In this document: piece by piece, positions 1-7,196 of the stretch
Numbering within the stretch: position 1 is the first letter of the stretch
Layout of the letters: every line of letters begins with the position of its first letter
NCBI GenBank assembly: GCA_000719025.1
Contig: JODP01000004.1
Location: 62,001-126,000, forward strand
Source of the DNA: Kineosporia aurantiaca JCM 3230
GTDB taxonomy: Bacteria; Actinomycetota; Actinomycetes; Actinomycetales; Kineosporiaceae
Direction of reading: 5' to 3'
Length of the DNA stretch: 64,000 nucleotides
Made by a program: the position numbers and the translations under genes
The notes under the pieces: model-generated
Database searches by the model: none
The model's input: the letters and a program-made list of their open reading frames with translations, nothing else
Told to the model about the DNA's origin: nothing

Positions 1-182
1 ACGATGAACACGTGGTCGAACAGCGCCGCCTCGGCCTCCTGGGCCCGGGCGATGTACCAGTTCACGTCCACGCTGGCGGTGGTCGGGATCTCCGGGTCGA
101 GCCAGGTGTTGTGCTGGCCGGGACCACCGACACCGAGCAGGATGGCCCCGAGTTTCAAGGAACGGCGGGAGTTTTCGGACAT
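1..182 (-). CDS. LLM flavin-dependent monooxygenase, NtaA/SnaA/DszA type (partial, N-terminus only)
   Basis: Only the first 60 codons are in the window; the gene reads leftward off the edge. Reading from the ATG at 182 gives KLGAILLGVGG, then HNTWLDPEIPTTASVDVNWY and IARAQEAEAALFDHVFIV. This is the opening beta strand, substrate loop and first helix of NtaA/SnaA/DszA monooxygenases, which use reduced FMN supplied by a separate reductase to oxidise C-S or C-N bonds. Family members are about 440-460 residues, so most of the gene is missing. It is divergent from the LysR gene at 402 and shares its regulatory region (348-404). A short leader ORF may lie in its 5' region (262-315). The fold is clear but the substrate cannot be judged. 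Confidence 0.85.
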   Translation of the reverse strand, partial: MSENSRRSLKLGAILLGVGGPGQHNTWLDPEIPTTASVDVNWYIARAQEAEAALFDHVFI

Positions 183-261
183 GGTGGAGGAACCCTTCCG
201 GCTGGGGAGAGCAGATGATGAGGGGACGACGGGCGCGGCGGCTAAGCCGGGCGGGGGGAGG

Positions 262-315
262 TCAGCGACAACAGGGGGTGGTCACGGGGGCCGTCCGGGT
301 CATGTCCTCGAGCAT
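262..315 (-). CDS. candidate short leader peptide ending in Cys-Cys-Arg
   Basis: The minus strand upstream of the partial monooxygenase carries a 17-codon ORF (ATG at 315, or a 13-codon version from the ATG at 303). It ends TTPCCR then TGA, 79 nt before the monooxygenase start. Adjacent cysteine codons near the end of a tiny ORF ahead of a sulfur gene are what cysteine-responsive attenuation leaders look like in actinobacteria. It lacks the VDL..R..S core seen in the two stronger leaders of this window, so the call is tentative. Chance is a real alternative for so short a frame. Confidence 0.3.
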   Translation of the reverse strand: MLEDMTRTAPVTTPCCR

Positions 316-347
316 GCGTGGCCGGTGACCTCGGCGTCCAACGCTGC

Positions 348-371
348 TTTGTGATGAGCAGCCATCACAAA
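348..371. promoter_or_regulatory. 24-bp inverted repeat (operator candidate) between divergent LLM and LysR genes
   Basis: TTTGTGATG, a six-base spacer, then CATCACAAA: perfect 9-bp arms. It lies 30 bp upstream of the LysR start, overlaps where a -35 box would sit for a -10 TAGTAT at 387-392, and is in the shared region with the divergent partial monooxygenase. LysR-type regulators commonly bind such dyads between themselves and a divergent target. Autoregulation is an inference. Confidence 0.55.
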
Positions 372-376
372 AATGA

Positions 377-404
377 ATCATTCTCTAGTATTCTGGTAGA
401 CATG
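377..404 (+). promoter_or_regulatory. copy A of the recurring sulfur-island motif, overlapping the LysR start
   Basis: The sequence reads ATTCTCTAGTATTCTGGTAGA and runs into the LysR start codon at 402. The part ATTCTGGTAGA is shared exactly with copy B at 28927-28937, and GGTAGACA-T belongs to the family GATAGAnAATG found in five other promoter regions of this window. TAGTAT at 387-392 could be a -10 box that would place transcription within a few bases of the ATG. Confidence 0.55.
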
Positions 405-1319
405 AGTCAGATCCTGGACATCGCCCCGCTCCGCAGTTTCGTCGCGGTGGCCGACACCGGCGGTTTCCAGCGGGCCGCCACGTCGCTGCACCTCAGCCAG
501 GCGGCGGTGAGCCAGCACGTGCGCAAACTGGAGACCGCCACCGGGGCCACCCTGGTCGAGCGGCACGGACGCGGATCCCGGCTGACCACCGACGGCGAGC
601 GCCTGCTGGCCCAGGCCCGGCGGCTTCTGGCGCTGCACGACGAGACCCTGCGCAGTTTCGGGCGCGAGGCCGGCGGCCCGGAGCTGAGCGTGGTGATCGG
701 CTCCACCGAGCACGCCGCCGCGCAACTGCTGCCCTACCTGTCCGAGCAGCTGGCCATCACGATGCCGGACCACCGCATCCGGTTCCGCCTGGACCGCGGC
801 ACCAAGCTGCGCGAGAGCCTGCAGGAGGGCCGGGTGGACCTGGCCCTGCTGCTCGGGGCGACCGACGACCTGCGCGCCACGCCGGTCGGGAACCTGCAGC
901 TCACCTGGTACGCGGCGCCCTCCTGGCGGCGGCCGGCGGCACCGGCGCCGATCCCGGTGGTGGCCTTCGACCAACCTTGCGCCCTGCGCACCCGGGCACT
1001 GGAAACCCTTGCGGAGAACGCCGTCCCGGCTATGGTTAACGCCGAGGCGATCCAGCTCGCCGGGGTCCAGGCGGCCGTCGGGGCGGGCCTGGGCGTCGCG
1101 CTGATGGCCACCCTGGGCCAGACCCCCGAGGGTCTGACCCCGCGTCCCGACCTGCCCACCCCCAAGCCCCTGCCCCTGGCCGTGTGGTCCCGCGAGGGCC
1201 TGTCCGCCCACACCTCGGCCCCGATCGCCGAGGCGCTGCGCCACCTGCTGGCCCAGCAGTACCCGAAAGCCGCCGACCTCCGCGAAGTTCCCGCCGTCCA
1301 GTACGCCCGAGGAGCCTGA
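402..1319 (+). CDS. LysR-family transcriptional regulator
   Basis: The protein has 305 residues. The N-terminal winged helix-turn-helix reads LRSFVAVADTGGFQRAATSL, then HLSQAAVSQHVRKLE and RGSRLTTDGERLL, which is the classic LysR layout. A LysR substrate-binding domain follows from about residue 90 (ELSVVIGSTEHAAAQLLP). The start at ATG 402 (MSQILDIAPLRSF) is preferred over the open frame reaching back to 318, because it places the HTH at the usual distance and coincides with the promoter motif. It is divergent from an LLM monooxygenase and immediately upstream of a cupin gene (TGA-ATG junction). It is the most plausible regulator of the organosulfur genes, but a match to CysB or Cbl cannot be claimed from sequence alone. 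Confidence 0.9.
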   Translation: MSQILDIAPLRSFVAVADTGGFQRAATSLHLSQAAVSQHVRKLETATGATLVERHGRGSRLTTDGERLLAQARRLLALHDETLRSFGREAGGPELSVVIGSTEHAAAQLLPYLSEQLAITMPDHRIRFRLDRGTKLRESLQEGRVDLALLLGATDDLRATPVGNLQLTWYAAPSWRRPAAPAPIPVVAFDQPCALRTRALETLAENAVPAMVNAEAIQLAGVQAAVGAGLGVALMATLGQTPEGLTPRPDLPTPKPLPLAVWSREGLSAHTSAPIAEALRHLLAQQYPKAADLREVPAVQYARGA

Positions 1320-1838
1320 ATGCCCGCCGTCCACCTACCTTCGAGCGACCATGGCGGGGAGCCGGTCCGCACCCCCAGCGGCGTGCTCCTTCCCCCCGGT
1401 ATCGACCCGTTCCACACCCGGCTGCACCAGATCGCCCCGGCCGACCTGGTCGGCCAGACCACCCAGACCTCCGGCATGAAGCGCCTGGAGGCGATCAGCG
1501 GCAAGACGGTCGGCGCCCAGCACCTGTGGATGGGCCAGACCCACGTGCCGGCGCTGACCAACTCCGGCAACCACCACCACGGCGCCTCCGAGACCGCGAT
1601 CTACGTGGTGTCCGGCCATCCGGTCTTCGTGTTCGCCGACCTGGACGGCCCCGAGCCGGTCGAGCGGCGGATCGAGACCTCCCCCGGTGACTACGTGTTC
1701 GTGCCGCCGTGGGTGCCGCACCGGGAGGAGAACCCCGACCCGGACGACGAGGCCCTGGTCGTCATCGCCCGCACCACCCAGGAGGCCGTCGTGGTCAACC
1801 TCGGTGCCCTGGACTGGTCCGAGGTCACGACGCAGTAG
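1320..1838 (+). CDS. cupin-domain protein
   Basis: The protein has 172 residues. The cupin motif 1 region is NHHHGASETAIYVVSGHPVF (HxH followed by E) and motif 2 is GDYVFVPPWVPHREENP (G...P...PH). This gives a complete set of metal-binding histidines for a single-domain jelly-roll protein. It starts at the ATG directly after the LysR stop, with GAGGAG just upstream inside the LysR gene, so the two are translationally coupled. Small cupins beside LLM oxygenase genes often act in the same degradation pathway or as sensors, but no substrate can be named here. Confidence 0.85.
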   Translation: MPAVHLPSSDHGGEPVRTPSGVLLPPGIDPFHTRLHQIAPADLVGQTTQTSGMKRLEAISGKTVGAQHLWMGQTHVPALTNSGNHHHGASETAIYVVSGHPVFVFADLDGPEPVERRIETSPGDYVFVPPWVPHREENPDPDDEALVVIARTTQEAVVVNLGALDWSEVTTQ

Positions 1839-1880
1839 GCCCGGACGTAATTCAGTGGCCGGGAAGCCGCGTCCGGCGCC

Positions 1881-2342
1881 ATGATCGTCGGGATGGAGCG
1901 GATGACCTGGATCAAGCCGTCCTTCCTGTGGATGATGTACCGCTCCGGCTGGGCCACCAAGCCCGGCCAGGAACGGGTGCTGGCCGTCGAGCTCCTCCGC
2001 AGCGGCTTCGAGCAGGCCCTGTCCGAAGCCTGTCTGAGCAGTTTCGACCGCCGGTTCCACCCGGATCAGCGCTCCTGGTCCCGGGATCTGAAGCGCTCGT
2101 CGGTCCGGGTCCAGTGGGATCCGGAACGCTCCCGCACCATGACCGCGTTGCCCTACCGCTCACTCCAGGTCGGGCTCTCCGGTCCGGCCGTGCACCAGTA
2201 CATCGATGAATGGATCGTCGGGATCACCGACGTCACCGGCCAGGCACGCGCCGTCCACGAAGGTCAGGGCCTGCTCCCGGTCGAGCGGCCCTACCCCCTC
2301 CCCGCCGAGATCGGTGCAGCCATCGGCGCCGACCCACTCTGA
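1881..2342 (+). pseudogene. DUF4291 protein, N-terminally truncated
   Basis: The frame gives RMTWIKPSFLWMMYRSGWAT, then KPGQERVLAVELLRSGFEQAL and WDPERSRTMTALPYRSLQVG, which is the recognisable body of DUF4291 proteins. Family members normally carry about 40 further residues ahead of RMTWIKPS (a VYQAY-type segment). Here the same frame is closed by TAA at 1848-1850, ten codons before the first ATG, and the preceding cupin gene ends at 1838. The 5' part appears lost at this junction. The rest is open and undamaged to the TGA at 2342. It could still be translated from ATG 1881 or 1893, but a truncated relic is more likely. Function of the family is unknown. Confidence 0.6.
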
Positions 2343-2351
2343 GTTGCCGCG

Positions 2352-3029
2352 CTACTTACCCGCGGCCTTACGCACCCGGCTGCGCACCGTGCGCCGGGCC
2401 AGCGGGCCGAGCTGCTCGGCCAGGTTCAGCAGCGCGCCGAGCTGGTCGAGGGCATCCAGAGCACTGCCCGCACCCGCCGCGTCCACCCCTTCGTACAGTT
2501 CCAGACCGACAAAGGCCGCGGCCACGGCCCGGGCCAGGCCGGCCGGGTCGATCACCGGGGCCAGAGGTGAGCCCTGGAACAGGCGGGCCAGTACGGCCTC
2601 GATCTCCGCGACCCAGAGATTCAGCGCATCGGCGGTGACGCCGGCCAGCGCCGGATCGGTCTGGGCGGCGCCCAAGAGCTGAGCAAGGACGGCGACATTG
2701 CCCTCGGCCCGCTCCCGCTCGTGCAGGCGGCGGCCGACCTCCAGCAGCTCCTGCAGAGAGCCGACGGTCGCGAACTCCTCGCGGTAGTGCGCGACGCGTT
2801 GTTCGGTGGCCTGTTGGCAGGCCTGGCCGAGAAGGCCCACCATGTCGCCGAAGTGGTAGAAGATCAGGGCCTGGTTGACCTCCGCGGTGGCCGCCACGCT
2901 CCGGGCCGAGGTGCCGGAGACCCCGTGCTCGCGGAGCGTGGTGATCGTCGCCTCCATCAGCAGTTCGCGCGTCCGGGCCCCACTCCGCCGCTTCGCTCGC
3001 GCGGCGGGCGGCGGTTCGGCGTCACTCAT
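2352..3029 (-). CDS. TetR-family transcriptional regulator
   Basis: The protein has 225 residues. After a basic N-terminus (AKRRSGARTRELLMEATI) the TetR HTH reads GVSGTSARSVAATAEVNQAL, then IFYHFGDMVGLLGQA. The C-terminal ligand domain has no recognisable specificity. Its ATG (3029) overlaps the end of the membrane-protein gene (stop 3022) by 8 bp, so the two form one operon. The promoter of that operon contains two TTGAGC...GCTCAA palindromes (3688-3736), a typical TetR operator layout. This points to autorepression together with the membrane protein. The 3' end is convergent with the DUF4291 relic. Confidence 0.9.
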   Translation of the reverse strand: MSDAEPPPAARAKRRSGARTRELLMEATITTLREHGVSGTSARSVAATAEVNQALIFYHFGDMVGLLGQACQQATEQRVAHYREEFATVGSLQELLEVGRRLHERERAEGNVAVLAQLLGAAQTDPALAGVTADALNLWVAEIEAVLARLFQGSPLAPVIDPAGLARAVAAAFVGLELYEGVDAAGAGSALDALDQLGALLNLAEQLGPLARRTVRSRVRKAAGK

Positions 3030-3666
3030 GGGGCCTGTATAGCAGCGCCCACCGGGCGCCCCAGATAGCCCCTAGACCGGCAACGGCTGTGGTCAGGCCG
3101 ACGAACTGCAGACGATCGGCGAGCCCCGCCAGGTTCAGGGCCAGGACCATCGCCAGGGCGAACGCGGCCGTCAGCGCTACCGAGACCGCCACCACGAAGC
3201 ATCCGCCCGCCTGCGAAGAGATCCGGACTCCCAGAATCCGCAGCAGCAGGAAGAACCCGATCACCACGGCCAGGGAGAAGCCGGCCGGCAGCAGGCCCAG
3301 CGCTCCGCCGTAGAACACGACGAAGAACAGCAGACCGATTCCGTGGCCGAAGATGTCGCCCGGTACCCAGTCGATCTCGGGCCACGCATGAACCAGGGCA
3401 CACACCGCGATCGCAATGCCAACGGCACCCATCAGACGGGGATCGGAGTCGAGTGGATGCGTCCAGGCCCAGACGAACGTCAGCAGGGCGGCGACGGTCA
3501 GACCGAGCCCCAGCAGGTGCGCTGCGGCCGGGGTGTCACCCGCGCCCAGACTCACGTACAGCAGGGCGGCTGCCGCGCCACCGAAACCCCCGGTCGCGGC
3601 GGCAGTGGCGGCCAGACGAGGGATCAGGGCCGCCGAGCGCATCGGATCCTCGACGACTTCCGGCAT
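3022..3666 (-). CDS. multi-spanning membrane protein of unknown function
   Basis: The protein has 214 residues and about six hydrophobic segments (for example AAATGGFGGAAAALLYVSLG, LTVAALLTFVWAW, AVVIGFFLLLRILGV, AIWGARWALLY), so it is an integral membrane protein. The ATG at 3666 is chosen because GAGGGG lies seven bases upstream; a GTG at 3681 is the alternative but has no spaced Shine-Dalgarno. It is the first gene of a two-gene unit with the TetR regulator. By its position it is probably what the regulator controls, such as an efflux or envelope protein. I do not recognise the family. Confidence 0.75.
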   Translation of the reverse strand: MPEVVEDPMRSAALIPRLAATAAATGGFGGAAAALLYVSLGAGDTPAAAHLLGLGLTVAALLTFVWAWTHPLDSDPRLMGAVGIAIAVCALVHAWPEIDWVPGDIFGHGIGLLFFVVFYGGALGLLPAGFSLAVVIGFFLLLRILGVRISSQAGGCFVVAVSVALTAAFALAMVLALNLAGLADRLQFVGLTTAVAGLGAIWGARWALLYRPHE

Positions 3667-3687
3667 GGCCGCGCCCCTCACTCCAAG

Positions 3688-3736
3688 TTGAGCAACCGCT
3701 CAACTGGAGCATAGGGCTAGTTGAGCGATCGCTCAA
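3688..3736 (-). promoter_or_regulatory. promoter with two TetR-type palindromic operators
   Basis: TTGAGCGATCGCTCAA at 3721-3736 is a perfect 16-bp palindrome, and TTGAGCAACCGCTCAA at 3688-3703 is a near-perfect second copy. On the minus strand, TTGAGC of the distal copy reads as a -35 box and TATGCT (3708-3713) as a -10 box, with exactly 17 bp between them. One operator therefore covers the -35 and the other sits just downstream of the -10, the layout expected for repression of the membrane-protein/TetR operon. Confidence 0.75.
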
Positions 3737-3754
3737 GAAAGCGGGCGCTCGAGG

Positions 3755-3783
3755 GGCGCCCGGCCTCAGGGAGGCCGGGCGCC
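3755..3783 (-). terminator. strong GC hairpin after the secreted-protein gene
   Basis: GGCGCCCGGCCT, loop CAGGG, AGGCCGGGCGCC: a perfect 12-bp stem, 14 bp past the stop codon of the minus-strand gene at 3797. There is no clear T tract, as is common for actinobacterial terminators. Confidence 0.7.
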
Positions 3784-3796
3784 GGTATCGAGGGGG

Positions 3797-5272
3797 TCAG
3801 CTCATCGGCAGCACCCGGGCGATCTTGACGGTGTTCGCGGCGGAACCCGTGGCCGGGAAGGCCACGCTGCCGTCGGCGTACTCCTTCAGGGCTACGTAGT
3901 CGTGCTCATCGGCCGCGATGGTCAGCGGGGAACCGATCGTCGCGCCGGTGCCGCGGTCCAGAACCTTGGCCTGCGTGCTCGAGCCGGAGCCCCAGGCGAT
4001 CAGCATCCGGTCCGCGCCGTACTTGACCAGGTGCGGATGCTCCGTCTGCACCCCGGGTTGGACGGTGCTCTCGGCCGGGCCCGTGGTGAAGCGGGACAGC
4101 CGGGCCGTGCCATCCTGGCTCCAGGCCGTCCAGTAGCCGGTCTTGGCCAGCACCAGGTCCCCGCCGAACAACGTGCCGTCGCAGGTGCCCGCCGCCACCG
4201 TCCGGTACGGATTGGGCTGAGCGATGCGGCACTGGTTGTCGGTGGCGCAGACCGTCACGAAGTCCTTCTTGGCCGGGTCGTAGACGATGCGCGAGGTCCA
4301 GGCGTGACTGCAACCGACCTCGAAGCCCTTGTCCGGTAACAGTTTCCCGGCCGCGCTGACCACCTGCATCCGATCGCCCTCGTGGATGTCCACGCAATCG
4401 CCGTTCTGCACGGTGATCGCGGTGCCGAAGTAGGCCGCGTAGTTCTCCCCGTCCGAGGCCAGCCGGCCGTGGTGCTGGTACCACCAGACGAACCGGGCGC
4501 CCGCGTCGTAGCCCTTGAGACTGTCGGTCAGGTTGGTCACCTGCTGGTCCCAGACCTGCTTGCCGTCCAGGCCGAACCGGATCATGTGCATGGTGTTGCA
4601 CGGACTCGAGGTGCCCCCGCACAGCGGGCCGGTGCTGCACTCGCCCTTCTGCGTGATCAGCAGGACGCCACCGGTGCTGTCGGCCTGCACGTCCTGCAGG
4701 TCGATCCCGGCGAACGAGGTGGGCGTGCCGAGCAGCTGGTCGTCGCACCCGAGCCGGCCCAGGTAGACCTTCTCGTCGGTGCCGACCCAGGCCAGCCAGG
4801 ACGTGCCGTCCGGCGCCGCCGCGATCGCGGTCGGCAGCACCTCGGTGTCGCCTTCCGAGGCCGGCTTCTTCACCGAATTGGGCAGGGTGACGTCGGTGAC
4901 CTTCACCTGCGCCGCTGATGCGGCCTTTCGGTCGCACGCGGTACCGGGGACGTCGGTCGCGGGCTCGGTGGTGGTGGACTCACCCGCGGTGGGCGTGGCC
5001 GACGCCGGAACCGTCGCCGTAGCTGAAGGAGTGGCCGGTGAAGTAGCCGTCGACGTGGCTGCCGGGGTAGCCGTCGATGAAGCCGAAGCGGTCACCGGCG
5101 GGCGGTGCGGATGATGGGCGGCGTGGGGCCGGTGCGGACCCGGTCGGGCCGAAGCCGATTGCAGGGCAACGGAAGTTCCGGCGACGGCGAGCATCACGGC
5201 GGTCAGGCTCAGGAGCCAGAGCCGTCGGCGGGAGAGCCGCCGGCGTCTGCGCGGGCTGTCTGGGTTTGGCAT
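3797..5272 (-). CDS. secreted protein with Ser/Thr/Pro/Ala-rich linker and propeller-like domain, function unknown
   Basis: The protein has 491 residues. An arginine-rich N-terminus (RRRRRLSRRRLW) precedes a hydrophobic signal segment (LLSLTAVMLAVAGTSVALQS) and an AxA-type cleavage site. About 70 residues of Pro/Thr/Ala/Ser repeats follow, of cell-wall-spacer type. The remaining ~360 residues hold repeated WLAW, VLLIT, FVWWY and YWTAWS strands and several cysteine pairs (ECSTGPLCGGTSSPC, CATDNQCR), consistent with an extracellular beta-propeller stabilised by disulfides. No catalytic motif is visible. It is a single-gene unit: a hairpin terminator follows and a 165-bp leader precedes. Confidence 0.75.
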   Translation of the reverse strand: MPNPDSPRRRRRLSRRRLWLLSLTAVMLAVAGTSVALQSASARPGPHRPHAAHHPHRPPVTASASSTATPAATSTATSPATPSATATVPASATPTAGESTTTEPATDVPGTACDRKAASAAQVKVTDVTLPNSVKKPASEGDTEVLPTAIAAAPDGTSWLAWVGTDEKVYLGRLGCDDQLLGTPTSFAGIDLQDVQADSTGGVLLITQKGECSTGPLCGGTSSPCNTMHMIRFGLDGKQVWDQQVTNLTDSLKGYDAGARFVWWYQHHGRLASDGENYAAYFGTAITVQNGDCVDIHEGDRMQVVSAAGKLLPDKGFEVGCSHAWTSRIVYDPAKKDFVTVCATDNQCRIAQPNPYRTVAAGTCDGTLFGGDLVLAKTGYWTAWSQDGTARLSRFTTGPAESTVQPGVQTEHPHLVKYGADRMLIAWGSGSSTQAKVLDRGTGATIGSPLTIAADEHDYVALKEYADGSVAFPATGSAANTVKIARVLPMS

Positions 5273-5437
5273 GACGGCATGATCTTGGCCGTCGGCTTAA
5301 GCCCAACCGGCCTGTGAGCTAAATCCGGCATATCGCCCGGGGTTGCCCGGGTCCCGGGGCTCCCACCCCAAATCCGCACCTGCCCCCCGACGAAAAGCAC
5401 ATGATCGTGGACGGGGCGCCGGTCTAGGGTCGCGGCC
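5273..5437. promoter_or_regulatory. 165-bp divergent intergenic region: leaderless promoter (+) and structured leader (-)
   Basis: On the plus strand TAGGGT (5425-5430) stands 7 bp before the methyltransferase ATG, so that mRNA is probably leaderless. On the minus strand the leader of the secreted-protein gene is very GC-rich, with several possible stems (around 5331-5365, GCCCCGGGACCCGGGC, and GGGCTTAAGCC near the gene). It has some resemblance to c-di-AMP (ydaO-type) leaders found ahead of actinobacterial secreted proteins, but the resemblance is too weak for a call. Confidence 0.4.
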
Positions 5438-6265
5438 ATGGAGAACTGGATCGACGTGAATCGGCAGAACTGGGACGAGCGAGCCGAGCCGCACGCGAAG
5501 TCCGCCGACTACGCGGTCGAGGAGTTCGTCGCCGATCCGGCCAGGCTCTCCGACGTCGTCCGCTTCGACCTCCCCCGGCTCGGCGAGGTGAACGGGCTTC
5601 AGGGTCTGCACCTGCAGTGTCACATCGGCACGGACACCCTCTCGCTGCACCGCCTCGGCGCCCGGATGACCGGTCTCGACTTCTCCGGCGTCGCCCTCGA
5701 ACAGGCCCGCTCCCTGGCCCAGCGCACCGGCGCGGACATCACCTACGTGCAGGGCGAGGTCTACGAGACGCCGAACCTGTTGCCGCCCGGCGAGTTCGAC
5801 CTCGTCTTCACCGGCATCGGCGCCCTCTGCTGGCTCCCCGACATCCGCCGCTGGGCCGACGTGGTCGCCCAGATGCTGCGCCCGGGCGGGCGCCTGTTCA
5901 TCCGCGAGGGCCACCCCGTGCTTTGGAGCATCGACGAGACCCGAGAGGACGCCCTCGACCTCCGTTACGCCTACTTCGAGCGGGCCGAGCCGGACGTCTT
6001 CGAGAACGAAAGCACGTACGTGGAGACCGACCACGCGTTCCAGCACACCCGCATCGCCTCCTGGAACCACGGCCTGGGCGAGATCGTCACCGCCCTGATG
6101 GACGCCGGACTGCACCTGACCATGCTGGTCGAGCACGACAGTGTGCCCTGGAACGGGCTCCCGAACCGGATGGACGCGCTACCCGGCGGGGAGTACCGTC
6201 TCAGCGACAGGCCCTGGCGGCTCCCCCACAGCTACACCCTTCAGGCCGTCAAACCCCGAGCCTGA
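5438..6265 (+). CDS. class I SAM-dependent methyltransferase
   Basis: The protein has 275 residues. The SAM-binding motif I region is LQGLHLQCHIGTDTLSLHRL, a variant with CHIGT in place of GxGxG, typical of one subgroup of methyltransferase-11-type proteins. It is followed by GARMTGLDFSGVALEQAR (acidic end of strand 2), FDLVFTGIGALCWLPDI (motif around strand 4) and LRPGGRLFIREGHPVLW (post-motif). The substrate is unknown. The ATG at 5438 is preceded by a -10-like TAGGGT at a leaderless distance. The 3' end overlaps the convergent LigT-like gene by 17 bp. It is a single-gene unit unrelated to the sulfur genes around it. Confidence 0.85.
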   Translation: MENWIDVNRQNWDERAEPHAKSADYAVEEFVADPARLSDVVRFDLPRLGEVNGLQGLHLQCHIGTDTLSLHRLGARMTGLDFSGVALEQARSLAQRTGADITYVQGEVYETPNLLPPGEFDLVFTGIGALCWLPDIRRWADVVAQMLRPGGRLFIREGHPVLWSIDETREDALDLRYAYFERAEPDVFENESTYVETDHAFQHTRIASWNHGLGEIVTALMDAGLHLTMLVEHDSVPWNGLPNRMDALPGGEYRLSDRPWRLPHSYTLQAVKPRA

Positions 6266-6866
6266 TCCCGGCCACGCTCCGCCAGCTGAATCCCGTCGAC
6301 GCGTCGGCGCTGACTTCGATCAGGTGCACCGCGTCCACGTGCATCCGCGCATGGCTCGGGCGAACCCGGCGCAGCTGGCGGGCCAGGTCGTCGGTGGAGG
6401 CTGCGGCGTGCGCGTAGCCCAGCGTCATGTGGATGACCCCGGTCTCGTAGGTGTCCGCGGCCGGCCCCCGCACGTCCCGGATGGTCGACCGGACTGCCGC
6501 AACCAGCTCCTCCAGTGGCTCCACCTCCAGGTCGCACAGGGCGCCGGTGGCGTAGGCCAGAGGACTGCCCGCGGTGATCTCGACTGGGCGTACCGAACCC
6601 AGGCGCTCCCGCAGCCTCCCCACAAGAAGCTCGCGAGCGGCGTCATCCATCTCGGTCGAAGGCACGTCGCTCACCTGGGCCAGGGTGACCCGCAGGGCCG
6701 GGTCCTCGACCACGTCGATCGGGAACCCGGCCATCGCCTCCCGGCAACCCTGAACCAGCGCCGCCAGCCCCTTGTCCCGGTCCAGATCCGGCAGGATGGC
6801 GACGAACAGCCAGGACGCGCCGGACGACCAGGGACCGGTCTCGGGCCGGAACACGAAGGGCTTCAC
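6249..6866 (-). CDS. 2'-5' RNA ligase / LigT-like phosphoesterase superfamily protein
   Basis: The protein has 205 residues, close to the usual length. The second HxT signature is intact (GVIHMTLGYAH, about residue 145). The first is altered: the position normally H reads R in PALRVTLAQV (about residue 59). LigT-type cyclic phosphodiesterases need both histidines, so this protein may be catalytically impaired or may only bind its ligand. It starts at GTG 6866 with GAGGAG ten bases upstream and is divergent from the small ORF at 6936. Confidence 0.7.
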   Translation of the reverse strand: MKPFVFRPETGPWSSGASWLFVAILPDLDRDKGLAALVQGCREAMAGFPIDVVEDPALRVTLAQVSDVPSTEMDDAARELLVGRLRERLGSVRPVEITAGSPLAYATGALCDLEVEPLEELVAAVRSTIRDVRGPAADTYETGVIHMTLGYAHAAASTDDLARQLRRVRPSHARMHVDAVHLIEVSADASTGFSWRSVAGIRLGV

Positions 6867-6935
6867 GGATCTCCTCAGATCTTGCGGCGAGCGTCGGCCG
6901 CTGAAAATACCCGATCACGGAACCAGGGAGTGGGC

Positions 6936-7193
6936 ATGGGTTTCTTCCCCGAATCCCCCGTCGAGGGCTGGGTCCCCTCGCACCCGGTCCTGCAGGGCGG
7001 TGGCGGCGGGGGAAGCCCGCACGTGGTAGAGCGCGACCAGTGGCTGTGGCTGCTGCCCCCTCCCGGCCGGCTGCGGATCGTCTGTCAGTGGCCCGACCGG
7101 GGGATCGAGCCGACCACGACCGATCTCGACGCCGGGCCGTTCATCGAAGCCGCCGACCGCGCCGTCCCCTTCTGGCCGCTGATAGAACCCTAA
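6936..7193 (+). CDS. small hypothetical protein, 85 residues
   Basis: An ORF with AGGGAG upstream of ATG 6936 ends three bases before the convergent glycosyltransferase stop at 7197. Its protein is rich in Trp and Pro (WLWLLPPPGRLRIVCQWPD, then DLDAGPFIEAADRAVPFWPL), the style of small actinobacterial proteins encoded next to regulators or LigT genes. Codon use has the strong G/C third position of real genes here. No family is recognised. Confidence 0.6.
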   Translation: MGFFPESPVEGWVPSHPVLQGGGGGGSPHVVERDQWLWLLPPPGRLRIVCQWPDRGIEPTTTDLDAGPFIEAADRAVPFWPLIEP

Positions 7194-7196
7194 AAC

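Noticed and set aside
350..369. CRP-type site TGTGA...TCACA
   Set aside because: The half-sites are ten bases apart; CRP needs six.
734..1570. Long minus-strand open frames opposite LysR and cupin, and many similar frames across the window
   Set aside because: They are antisense shadows produced by high GC: low-complexity Arg/Pro/Ala protein, no ribosome site, no recognisable family. The sense frames carry clear domains.
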